64,000 nucleotides of DNA from Phymorhynchus buccinoides (lineage: Eukaryota > Mollusca > Gastropoda > Neogastropoda > Raphitomidae). This document shows, in pieces, positions 11,794 to 24,735 of the stretch. The number at the start of each line of letters is the position of its first letter. Within the stretch, counting starts at the first letter, position 1. The stretch lies in the NCBI GenBank assembly GCA_017654935.2, contig CM065699.1, positions 15,469,821-15,533,820 of the forward strand. Direction: 5' to 3'. The notes under the pieces were generated by a model. That model ran no database searches. It saw only the letters and a list, made by a program, of their open reading frames with translations, and was not told where the DNA came from. The position numbers and the translations under genes are program-made.

Positions 11794-14700
11794 TTTGTGA
11801 GCAGGCAAAAAAAAAACCCCAAACTGTACATTTCAGAATATTGTTTTACTCCTATATCATGCTAGAATGTTGTTTGTTACATTAGACATAGAGAGTATGC
11901 ATTTTAAATTTGGTGCTTCATTCAATTCCTTCACTGCATTTAAAAAAAGAAGCCAGAGAAAATCCAGATATTAATGATGCAGAAAAAACCCCTCTTAATT
12001 GTGTCATTAATCATGTTCTTTTGTTTTGGGTTGATGTACGCAGATTAGAGTCAATCACCTGGCTAATGAATTTCGAAGTCTTGTAAGAAATATGGATGAA
12101 TCCTTCCAGTGTATTGTATTGTTTCGTTTCCATTTCTTTTCTGATGTAATACAGTATTACGACAAGGATCCTACATCTTTGCATAGAAAAGCTTGTAATT
12201 ACATAATTTGAACCTTTCCAGCATATCATATTATTTTCCACCTCTTATTCAATCTTCCTCACGTGCACACGATAGTAGTTAGGCGCTTAACAGCAGCATG
12301 ACGCATCTACGCTCATGTGACAGGAAACTGAGCTAACGAAGAAGCAGAAGAAGAAATTATTTTCCTTGTAATTTCTCGTGCATAATACAATTTAAGCTTC
12401 TGTTTTCCAGACCTGTTTACCCATAAGATTTCACCATATTTTGTACACATATCTGACCAAAATATGATACATATGGTACATGGGGGGAAAATATGGTGAA
12501 ATGGTGAAAACAAATTTGACTCATTTATGTACATTGCCTGGTTCAGGAAACTGGTGCACTCTGTGTGTGTGTGTGTGTGTTACCTCTGCGACAATATTTC
12601 CATCTACACGCCAGCTCGCACTTTACGTTCAGTTTCTGACCCTCTTTCTCTCCAGATCCCTAGGTATAAGCTTTCAACTGTTGGTCGGCGCTCTTTTGCT
12701 GTCTCAGGACTGATCTCCTGGAACAAACTTCCTCTCTCCCTCCGTCAGCGACCGACCCTCTCTGCTTTCAAAGCTAACCTCAAAACCCACCTGTTCCCCC
12801 GACATTAAAGCTCCGCTCTCTTTCTCTTCTCTCTCTTGCCATTAGGTCTGTTTCTGCTATGTTCCATTTATGTCATCCGTGTGTGTTCGCTTTGTATTGC
12901 GTTTTTGTTTGAATGCGCTATGAATGCTAACGTGTGTGCGCTTTGATTTGATTTATATCAAGATTTTGCGCCGTATAAATACTGTATGTTGTTGTTGTTG
13001 TGTGTGTGTGTGTTGTAAATAATGGATGACACTTTTGTCATAGTATTTGTATAAGTTGTTATAAAAATGTATGCATGTTTGCACTCATTTTGTTTTAACT
13101 TTCCTGTTGGAGTACTCCTATTTTGTGAAAAATACTCTTATTTTGGATTTTGAATACACGAAGCCCGATTTCAGGATAAACAGGTCTGGTTTTCATAGAT
13201 CTGTTCATTACAGAGGCAGGATGGGCAGTTGGATTCAGAGCTGCTGGAGATCACGGGGCAGGTTCTGCAGGCCAACCCTGACTTCTACACCTTCTGGAAC
13301 ATGCGCAAAGAAACCTTCCTCCGCCTGCATGACACACTGTGAGGGTTTTGTTGTTTGTTTGTGTGTGTGTTTGTGTGTGTGTGTTTAAATCAATGACAAT
13401 GTATATTGGTTTTATTTTTTTCCCTCCATATACCAGGTAATTTTGTTTTTCTTTCAAAACTAGAATATAATATCTTTCTGAATAATTTTTGTTTGTTTTT
13501 TTAAAGAAAGAAAAAAGATTTTAATGAAAAGCAGTGCATGTTGCAAAGGTTTGTGGGTTTTTTGGGTGTTTTTAAATTTTTTATCTGAGTAGTTCCTAAC
13601 ATTGAAATGTTGTTGGTGGTGGGTTTTTTTTTCTTCCACCAAAGTTTTAATATAATTTATTTTTCTACGTTGCCATTCCTACATTCTATTCTAAGTAATT
13701 CCTAAGCTTTTATTGATTGGCAGTGTTTGAGAAACATAAGGCCATTCTGACAGTGTTCGGTTTCAAATTTGTTTTGGGAATTCCAGCAGCATAAATCAAG
13801 GGATGTCATCCAAAACTGCCTATCTTAAAAAAAGAATAAAGAAAAGGCAGATAGACAGGCAGTTCTGGTAGGAAAATTTGAACCTGGTTTACCTGCACCT
13901 GATTATAATGCACACACCCCAAATTTTACACAAAGTTATGATTTTGTTATTATAGTTTCTTACTTGTTTACTAGTCACATTATAAGACTATTATAGTTTC
14001 TTACTAGTTTACTAGTCACATTATAAGGTGCAGGGCTCTATATCTGTGAAAAAATAGTGCCTTACAGTCTGTAAAATACGGTACTGTTTTTTTGCCCCCA
14101 AGGGAGACAGAGGAGTTGCAGAAGCTGTACTGCGGTGAGCTGGACTTTCTGCAGATGTGCCTGAAGATGAACCCCAAGTCCTACGGCTCCTGGCACCATC
14201 GCTGCTTTGTCATGGACCACATGCCCAACCCTGACTGGGCGCATGAGCTGGAGCTGTGCAACCTGTTTCTGCAGTACGATGAACGGAACTGTGAGCATGG
14301 GATTTCATAATATGACTAATATTGATGATGCTTACATGGATGCAACCTTGCCTGGGATACAAGGCGGTGCAAATTTTGAAAACCAGACGAAAATTTTGAC
14401 ACCCCCAAAAATGTATTCAAAGTTCAAGGGGAAAAAAGTGTTGAATTCTCACTTTACAAGCCTGGAATAAGCTTCAAATTGAGTCTGATTTTCCTTTTTC
14501 TTCAGCTTTTCTTCAGCTTTCTTCCCCTGTACCCTGCCAGGGTCCTGGCCGGCCCCTGGACCCCTGCCTTGCCTGTTTTTGGATGTTCTCCAGTTGCATC
14601 CATGTACTTGAGTTAACTTGTATGGCACCATTGCTGTTTTGTCATGGACCTCACACCCAATCATGACTGGGCGCACGAGCTATAGTTATCCAACCTGTTT

Positions 14701-17700
14701 CTGCAGTATGATATTTTTTGTAAGCATGGGTTTTAAGAATAATGTTAATATTAGAGGGCCTAGGGCCTATTACTCATTACTATTAGTATTGGACAAAAGT
14801 TTGTTGGCCTTCAAAAGCCTTGAACTTATGAACCACCAGGCATTCGCATTCAATCCTACAATAAAACTCCTAACGATTTTGCAATGAGGAAGCTTCATTA
14901 TTAAAACCCTGACTGGGTACATGAACTGGAGCTGTGCAATTTGTTGTTTTTTTGTTTTGTTTTGTGTGTTTGTGTGAATGTGTGTGTGTGTGTGCATGCC
15001 TATCTCAGTATCTGTCTAGTCTTTTTACTCCTGTCTGTTTCAGTTCACTGTTGGGACTACCGGCGGTTTGTGGTGAAGCGATCCAAAGTGACGCCGTCGG
15101 AGGAGTTTGATTTCACCACGTCCAAGATCAGCAGCAACTTTTCCAACTTCTCCTCCTGGCACTACCGCAGCAAGCTGCTGCCCATCCTTCACCCTGACCC
15201 TCAACGACCTTCAGGGGTCTCGCACGACATCCTTCAGTCAGGTCACTGGGTTTTACTTGCTTTGTTGCTCATGTAGATTCAGGGTTCACGCACGACATCC
15301 TTCAGTCATGTGACTGGGTTTTGCTCGCTTTGTTGCTCATGTAGATTCAGGGTTCACGCACGACATCCTTCAGTCAGGTCACTGGGTTTTGCTCGCTTTG
15401 TTGCTCATGTAGATTCAGGGTTCACGCACGACATCCTTCAGTCATGTGACTGGGTTTTGCTCGCTTTGTTGCTCATGTAGATTCAGGGTTCACGCACGAC
15501 ATCCTTCAGTCAGGTCACTGGGTTTTGCTCGCTTTGTTGCTCATGTAGATTCAGGGTTCACGCACGACATCCTTCAGTCAGGTCACTGGGTTTTGCTCGC
15601 TTTGTTGCTCATGTAGATTCAGGGTTCACGCACGACATCCTTCAGTCATGTGACTGGGTTTTGCTCGCTTTGTTGCTCATGTAGATTCAGGGGTCACGCA
15701 CGACATCCTTCAGTCAGGTCACTGGGTTTTGCTCGCTTTGTTGCTCATGTAGATTCAGGGGTCACGCACGACATCCTTCAGTCAGGTCACTGGGTTTTGC
15801 TCGCTTTGTTGCTCATGTAGATTCAGGGGTCACGCACGACATCCTTCAGTCAGGTCACTGGGTTTTGCTCGCTTTGTTGCTGATGTAGATTCTGGGGTCA
15901 CGCACGACATCCTTCAGTCAGGTCACTGGGTTTTGCTCGCTTTGTTGCTGATGTAGATTCTGGGGTCACGCACGACATCTTTCAGTCAGGTCACTGGGTT
16001 TTGCTCGCTTTGTTGCTGATGTAGATTCTGGGGTCACGCACGACATCCTTCAGTCAGGTCACTGGGTTTTGCTCGCTTTGTTGCTCATGTAGATTCAGGG
16101 GTCACGCATGACATCCTTCAGTCATGTGACTGGGTTTTGCTCGCTTTGTTGCTCATGTAGATTCAGGGGTCACGCACGACATCCTTCAGTCATGTGACTG
16201 GGTTTTGCTCGCTTTGTTGCTCATGTAGATTCAGGGGTCACGCACGACATCCTTCAGTCAGGTCACTGGGTTTTGCTCGCTTTGTTGCTCATGTAGATTC
16301 AGGGGTCACGCATGACATTAAAAAAAAAAAAATCTTCCAATTATTTTTCTCCTTTGAGCTCCTCCGAAATCTGAATGTGTCAGCTGTATGCAGCGGGGAG
16401 ACCAGTAAAAACTGAAAACCGGACGCACGCACCGTGCCCATTATGGCCATATGGCCTGGGAACACAGAAGAAGAAGAACAGAATAAGGCGCACACCCCAA
16501 ATTTGACACAACATTCAGATTTTGTTATTACACTTTCTTACTATTTTGTTCATCATATTATAAGGCGCAGGGGTCTCAGTCTGGGGGAAAAAAAGTGTCA
16601 CGTTATAGTCCGTAAAATACTTAAATGTCTCCAGTACAATGGTCATCTTGCAGTAACAGAAAGGTTTGGTCAGTCTGGTGGGTGCCTGCAATACAGAAGT
16701 TTGACTGTAAATGGAATTTGTATCTGTTGATGGTTGTAAAAGTATTTGGTATATTCTAGTCATAGAGACTTATCTCTGAGAAATTCGGGCTGCTCTCCCC
16801 CGGAGAACGCGTCGTCGCAAGTGCAGCGCCTACCCATTTTAAAAAAAAGAAGTTTTTGTGTGTTTTTTTGGGGGGCACAGGGTGAGGAGAGGGTGTGGGC
16901 ACACATGGAAACCCTAGTTATCAATTTGGCCATGCCAGGCAGCGGGATTTCTCCCTGCTCTTACCGACTTTCAACTGCCGTGGGATTTTTACGTGCGCAA
17001 AGCGCACGGGTCAGACTAGCTTTAAGTCCCCATCCGAAGGACTGGACGTTCAGTTCGATTTTCCTGTCAAACTAGAAAGAAAGGGCGAGGAGGCCGGGAT
17101 TCGAACCCGGGTCACTCACGCTACAGTCACGCATTACATTTTGGCAGGCGAACGTCTTGGCCACTCTGCCACCTTTCTCCCTAACACAATAATTTACCTT
17201 CAGTACCTTAAGTAACAGTAATTTACCTTCGAATCATTCCTGTGCAAGCGATAACACTTTGAATTCTTGCTGTGTTTTTGTTTTCCTTCAGGATTTGAGC
17301 TGGTGCAGAATGCACTTTGAATTCTGTTATGTTTTTGTTTTCCTTCAGAATTTGAGCTGGTGCAGAATGCACTTTGAATTCTGTTATGTTTTTGTTTTCC
17401 TTCAGAATTTGAGCTGGTGCAGAATGGCCTTTGAATTCTGGTATGTTTTTGTTTTCCTTCAGAATTTGAGCTGGTGCAGAATGGCCTTTGAATTCTGGTA
17501 TGTTTTTGTTTTCCTTCAGAATTTGAGCTGGTACAGAATGGCCTTTGAATTCTGGTATGTTTTTGTTTTCCTTCAGAATTTGAGCTGGTGCAGAATGGCC
17601 TCTACACAGACCCAGATGACCAGAGCAACTGGTTCTACCACAAATGGCTGCTTGGCAGAGGTTGGGAAAGTATTGGAAAAAGACGTGTACCGTATTTTTC

Positions 17701-18845
17701 AGACAATAAGGCGCTACTTTTCCCCCAGACTGAGACCCCTGCGCCTTATAATATGACTACTAATATTGTAAGAAAATATAATAACAGAATCTGAATTTTG
17801 TGTAAAATTTGGCCCTATAATCAGGTGCGCCTTATAGTCCGAATAATACGCTACATTTTGCACGTAATCCCTAAGTCATGATCGATATAGGGTTGAAATT
17901 GTTATAGATTAATTTTCCTCTGTACCAGTGACAAAATTGGTTGTGAATATTTTCCATATTGCGCATAGTTAGTTTGTTAGTTTTCTTTAGGCAGAGCAGA
18001 ATATTCATGCGATTGTGGAAGTTTTTTGTTGTGTAAAAAAAAAAAGTTGAATAATTGCAACAAGTGTGCAAAATATTACTTTCAGAAAAATCACTGAAGT
18101 GGCTCTAAATAATAAACAGTTGTTTCGAAATTGCATGTGTGTGTGTGTGTGTGCTTGGACATGCTTGAGTTCATACATGCATATGTATTTTGTGTTTGTT
18201 AACAGGGCAGCAGAAACAGAGGATAAACTGTATGCACATATCTCGTGCGCAGAAACATTTCCTCGTGTCTTTTACAAGGCCAGTCAAGGTGTGTGAAAAC
18301 CATCATCTTTGTGTGTGTGTTTTTATGTGTTAAATGTGGTGGCAAAATGTACAAGCACCAAATTATTATTTATATTCTGTATGTACAAGATATGTTGGGT
18401 TTTATTTGTATTTGTTCTAGATGTTGTGGGCCTGTAGTCACCTAATTTTGATCTGAATTGATTGTGAGTTTTATTCAGGTGTAGAGGAAACATGCGGTAT
18501 CCTTTTACTGGCAAGTTTGTTCATAATGAAGACACCCTGGACAAAGGCAACGCTGAAACGTTGGGGGAAAATAACCGTTGCTTGTTCATTTGTCAGTTGA
18601 ATGAATGTTGTTCAAGATATGTTGTATATTTTTCATGAAAACCAATACTTTCACTGAACTAAGTGGTTGCCTGTGTGTTTACTTGTTTAATATGGTGGGA
18701 AAATGTACAAGCACCAAATTATTCTTTATATTCTATATGTTCAGTATCATCAATGTATATTTTCCGTTATGTCAGTGGTGAGAATATATGTTCAATATAA
18801 TCAATGCATATTTTTCGTTATGTCAGTGGTGTGTGTGTGTGGTGT

Positions 18846-18878
<33 letters not shown>

Positions 18879-21687
18879 ATGGATGCTCCTGCTTTCAGGA
18901 TGTCCTGAAATGCAGGATTTTTTTTATTGCCTGGAGCCGGCGTTGCCGGATTATGATAATTTGAGAAGCAACGAATTTCCTATTTATAAACGTTTGGTCA
19001 GTTTCTCGCATGTGTAGAATATTATGTAAAAGAAAGGAATACAGATAAATATTTACATGCTTTTACTAGGAACGTTATATTTTTAGGATTGTTTAAGTCA
19101 AGTTGTTAACTGGACGGCCCCTGGATCCCTGCCTTGCAGGAATTTGTTTAATTTCCCAGGAGCACCCATGTGTGTGTGTGTGTCTCTCAGTTCTGCTTTT
19201 CTTTTTGTGTGTGTGTTGGTTGTTGTTGTTTTCGTTAAAAAGCTATTCTTAAGTGTTAACTTTAGCAGTATTGTGAAATGTTGTTTCATTTGGTCTGCCC
19301 AGATTTCATGTGATAACTGCTGTGTTCTGCTGAACCAATCAGAGGCCAGCGTTCAGTGGACCAATCAAATGGGGCAGTCTTCTTTCTCCACTTTGTGGAT
19401 ATCCTTTGTACAGTCTTGGTAGTTTATGCATGCCAAAGAACATTCTGTTTTCATAACTTCATCGTTCTCCTGCTGCATAGCAAGACAATAAATAGAAATT
19501 AAACAGTACTTCCAAGCATTCTCTCACGCTGCACTGAATGATAATTAATGTGCATCAGTATTTGAGTACCACCCTTTCTAAGCGGTAGTAGTTTGAAAAC
19601 ATAGTAGAGAAAATTCTTTAATTTGGTACGCCAGGAGTTAATAAAGTTTAAGCTAGAGAGTTAGAAGTTTTGTTGATTAATGAATCAAGTCAAGTCAAGT
19701 CAAAATGATCTTTATTGACGATAAAAGAATAAGCTTGATAAAGTTTTTTTACAGAAGCTTTTTTTTTAATGAGGCAGAGTGAGTGCACTATAGAAGCCAA
19801 TCACTTTCTTTTTATGAATTTTTTTTTATTCACCGATTTCATTTTGTATGTTGAGTCACTTCATTCGTCACCTTTGATAAATCCCTATTAACTCTTCCAC
19901 TGCCATGTATTTTTTTTGCGTTATTGTTCGTTGCATCTCAACTGACAAGAAGGGAGTAACTATCTTTTCGAGTGCGCATGCGTTGCTTTAACGGAAAAGT
20001 CAGCTCTGAAAGTAAACAAACACATGGCAGGGCACTTCACATTGAATGTCTTTGCATTTGGTGGGGGTGAAATGTGATGTACTGGGCAAATGTATTCGCT
20101 CATGGTGCTAGAAGAGTTAAGGACAAACTCTTTTTTTCTTCAGTTTATTGACCGTCTCAGTGTCTGCATCTTCATCTTTAAAATTTGTTGTTGTAGCATT
20201 GTGGTGTTTTTGTACATTACGGTAAAGGTAAAGGTGTCCCATAGCCTATCGTCTGTAGGGGCAGTCAACTGTTAGAGGTTCACCGTGTCAAGGGCACCGC
20301 ATCATGGAAGGTAAAGGTAAAGGTGTCCCATAGCCTATCGGCCGTAGGGGCAGTGAACTGTTAGAGGTTCACCGTGTCAAGGGCACAGCATCATGGAAGG
20401 TAAAGGTAAAGGTGTCCCATAGCCTATCGGCCGTAGGGGCAGTGAACTGTTAGAGGTTCACCGTGTCAAGGGCACGGCATCATGGAAGGCGGAGCCCATC
20501 CCTCTCCTTCCGCCGCCTTTTGACCTTCCCTGAACAAATCAGGTACCCATGCACTGCTGGGTGGACAGAGAGGGTTTTCAGGCCAGAAAGCATCTGACTC
20601 CAAGCTGGACTTGAACCTGCGACCTTCCGCACCGCAGCTGAGTGTTCTAACCACTCAACCACGGGCCCCTGATGTTTTTGTACATTATGTTTGCCTAAAA
20701 GAACTGTATGCCAAAAGGCTCCTTAACGTAAGAAACATAGGCGAGCTTCAAACCTCAGGCCAGGAGGTGCTACTGGGGCAAGGGGAGGGAAGTAAGGAAG
20801 ACATTCAAGTGGAAATCCAGGTGACGGAAGAAGAGGGCCAGCAGGTGTGTCAGCATACCTTGATCTTACCTGCCGGCAAGGAAGAAGCCTCCTACCTGTG
20901 GTCGGCTTCCGAGATCGCTGCGTGGTTCAGGTCAGAACTCGTTTCTGCGTCATTTTCTCTTGTGGGTGTTCAATTTTGTCGAAAATAGCACTCTATAATA
21001 CGATGGCTTGGAGTCAAAACACGTATTATTGAACATATTGTGAAAACTAATAACTTATTTTAAAAAAAAGACTGCAGAAATATAAAAAGCATAATCCCCA
21101 TTTTACATTATTTGCAGTCTTTTTTAATACAAGTTCTTAGTTTTTGCAATAACACCAATAATAAGTGAATGGACTATCTAAGGATAGTCCGTTTTGACTC
21201 TAAGCCATCAAATTAATTGTGTGCAACAAGAAGTAACAAAGAAGAGAAGAAAAAGAAAGAAGAAGAGAGTTGTCACATCGTCTGGTCTTGATCGCATACA
21301 AAGATGTTTCTTTCTTTTGGTCTGCTTCAAGCACCATGTGTGTGTGGGAAGGGTGCGGTAAACTTCAAATAAATGTAACTTCAAAGTTAATTCCAAACCT
21401 GAATGAAATTTGAAGTTTTACATCCTCTCGACCTGGGAAGGCACATATGGGACATGATTAATTCCAAACCTGTTAGGTATTAGGTACTTTATAGTCACAG
21501 AGGCATCTCTGTGAAATTTGGGTTGCTCCCACCTGGAGAGCACGTCGCAGCCAGAGGCGTGACACCCATTTTTTTTTTTTTGCGATGTGTGTGATTGATG
21601 AGGAAGGAAAGGGGTGGTGGTAAATTTTGACCAAATGACAACTTTTTCGTTGCCACTGGGTTTAGCGTGTGCTAAGTGCATGGGCAC

Positions 21688-21718
<31 letters not shown>

Positions 21719-24216
21719 AACTCCACATTCAGACCGTATAGCCTAGTTCAAAGTGAAAGGAAAAATCCCCTGTACCCAGGTTCGAACTCAGGTTTACTTG
21801 ACACGAAGCGAGCGTACGCGAACATGTTTTCTGTACATCATTGTACCCCATTTATGAGTATACTCATAAACTCACGCCCTTGTAATACAAAACAATCCTC
21901 AAACTAAGGCATCTAGCTTGGTTCTCATTCACAAATTGTTCACTTTCGTAGCTTTAGCCTGTTTATAAAAGCATCCTTTCCGGTCACAGTTAGATTTTAG
22001 GATTTGGGAGAGAGAAAATGGAGTTTTACGTCCTCTTGGTCTGAATCAGACACAGGACATTTGTAAATACAAATATGGGCTGGGATTCATGACGCCCGTT
22101 ACCCATTGGTAAAGTCGCCAACCCATGGGTAAAGTACCAACAGCGGGTACACTACCCATTGGTAGCGCTACCCGCGTATTCATGAACAGCCTAGCCCCTC
22201 AACTCCATTGGCAAATTTGCCCCTGCCCCTAGCCGGGGTACGCAGTGGGTACGCAGTGGGTAACTGGCCCTAGAACGTTGGTAAAAATGGCGGACCCGTT
22301 GTTGTGGTGTTTATGCAGAGAAGAAATAGGCGTGCATTGCGGAGAAACAGAGTATTTAGAGATTGCATTGACCCACTTGAAAAATTTGACGACGTTGACA
22401 TTTTTAATAAATTCCGTTTTCGACACGCAGACATTCTCAGAATAGTGGGCGAGGTGGAAAACGAGCTCCGCCATGCGAACCGGCTCGGCTCTCTCCCTCC
22501 CCATTTGCAAGTTACTTGCCAAGTAGGCCTATGTTTGACGCTTTGTTTCTATGCCAATGGATCATTTCGTAGGAGAGAGTGGTTGCGGCAGATCAGTAGA
22601 AAATAACTGACCTTTGATTGTACCAAACCATACCACAGACTATGTGATCGACATTTCATTTTTTTTTAAAGATAAAAAGGCACAGACGCACAATAACTGA
22701 GTGAAACTGAAAGGCAGTCAGTCAACTGCGGTGAAGGATCAGTGTTCAGTGCGTGAAAATCAAAACACTGTAGGCCCTATTATCTCGTACAGAACAAGAT
22801 AGGCCTACAGTTTGGTCTCATAATCACACTACACTGTGGTCTCATACAAGCACAGCAAGCCTTCACACATTGCAACTCAATCCAAGCACAATTTAGTGTG
22901 TGTTTGTATGTTTATGTGTGTGTGTGTCTATGTAGTATGTATGCCTGTGTGTGCTTACAGTGCAGCAGAATCTTCAGCGTGATGAAGTTGGCTGCCTAAG
23001 GCGAAGAAGAAGTGTGTCCAAAGGCGCAACATGTTTTAACTTAAAATAAGAAGTTAAGCACTTAAGGGTTCCTTAAATTTTGACACAAATTTTCTTGATG
23101 CTTTTTTAATTTTTCTAAATTTAAGAATCAATGCTGAAATAAGCCTTGATCAACTGATGCTGGTTTGCTTGCATATAGACTATTACATTCTTACATAGAT
23201 TAAATAAAAAGCACAAAAATGTAATAGTGCAAGACATCAAAACAGTCCAAAAAGACAGACAAAAGGATTGTGGATCCAAGTTCTAATCCAAATTCTTGGT
23301 TATAAAATGCAAACAAAATACATAAAACAGAACACAATTTGTTTTAAATAAGTAAGCATTATGGGCATCATTGCTGCAGTAAGAACAAAACACAAACCAT
23401 TCAACCTTATTTGCTAAGACAACATCATGTGTTCTTCTCCCTTCTTACTCCACTTTTCAATAGTGATGAAAATAGAACTTATTTCCTCACACACACACAC
23501 ACACACACACAGCATAGTCTTTCATCCTCATTAAAAATCATTTTGACTTGACACCACACACAGTGATACACACACACATAACATATGCATACAGAGAGAG
23601 AGAGAGGGGGGGGGGGGGGGTGTAACTAACCAGTAACTGGATTTTGAAGAGCACTTTTGTTGTTGCTTCTGCTTTGAATTTGTTTATGTGAAACACATAA
23701 AAGACTGACAGTTGAAGAGAAATAGAATTTCTTTTTTTTCCTTACATGCATCAAATCCTCATCAATATTCAAGGGGGAAAAACACCTCAATTGCAATAAA
23801 ATTAAAGTTTTCATCAATGTATTCTTCTGAAACATTGCATTTGATTATAATAAAATTTGAGAGAAACATTTATTTTCTATTCATAATCTCTCTCTCTCTC
23901 TCTCTGTGTTTTTTTAATTTTTATAATTCTTTTTAAAAAAATGACAGCTGTGCCACAAACTTTTATAAGCAGGTTGTGTGCACACATACTAGTCCTAGCA
24001 AAGTCACCACAGACATGCATGTGTGGGGATTTTAATGGACACAAGTCATCTGTAAATTTCCTCCTTAGTAATCCCAGAGAACATTATCAATTAAAAGCTG
24101 TATTTATGCAATTGATTTGGATAGCATTCATCCATGAAAATGCTTACTGAAACTTTATGATCCATTATTTATTTGCATATGAAAGAATCATGGCATACTG
24201 GCATTTAGCTTCCAAG

Positions 24217-24297
<81 letters not shown>

Positions 24298-24326
24298 TGT
24301 GTGTGTATGTGTGTGTGTGTGTGTGT

Positions 24327-24381
<55 letters not shown>

Positions 24382-24691
24382 GCAGTGCAGTATTATGGAG
24401 GAATAGCTACTTAATGATGTGCATGCAGAATCAAAACATTGTAATGGTTTATAATAGCAGGCATGTAAAAATACCTACCACTAGTAAAGTACAAAGAAAT
24501 TCACCAATAAAAAACTTACATGATGTTGATAAGGATGATTGTGGAAATAGTACAAATCAGTAGTTGAAAAAGTAGTGGATATTTAACCTCTAGTGGGAAA
24601 ACAGAACCCAGGCTATTTTCCCTCCCTTCGGTCACCAACGCTCTCTGCACTAAAAATATAGATTTCAATAAGTATGCCAATGAGTCTCTCT

Positions 24692-24735
<44 letters not shown>

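Noticed and set aside
11037..11831. Long minus-strand frames rich in His-Thr and Ser-Leu
   Set aside because: Antisense of the exon 2 array and its GT/GA microsatellites.
15242..16318. CRISPR-like regular array
   Set aside because: Units are direct tandem repeats without unique spacers, contain an exon-derived segment and lie in a eukaryotic intron.
17259..17756. 165-codon frame rich in [10 protein letters not shown] repeats
   Set aside because: It is an out-of-phase reading of the 57-bp array that runs through exon 6 in the wrong frame.
18890..19017. Possible RABGGTA exon ([17 protein letters not shown])
   Set aside because: It has an acceptor-like TTTCAG but no similarity to the Ig-like insert and no suitable donor; exon 8 at 19303 fits better.
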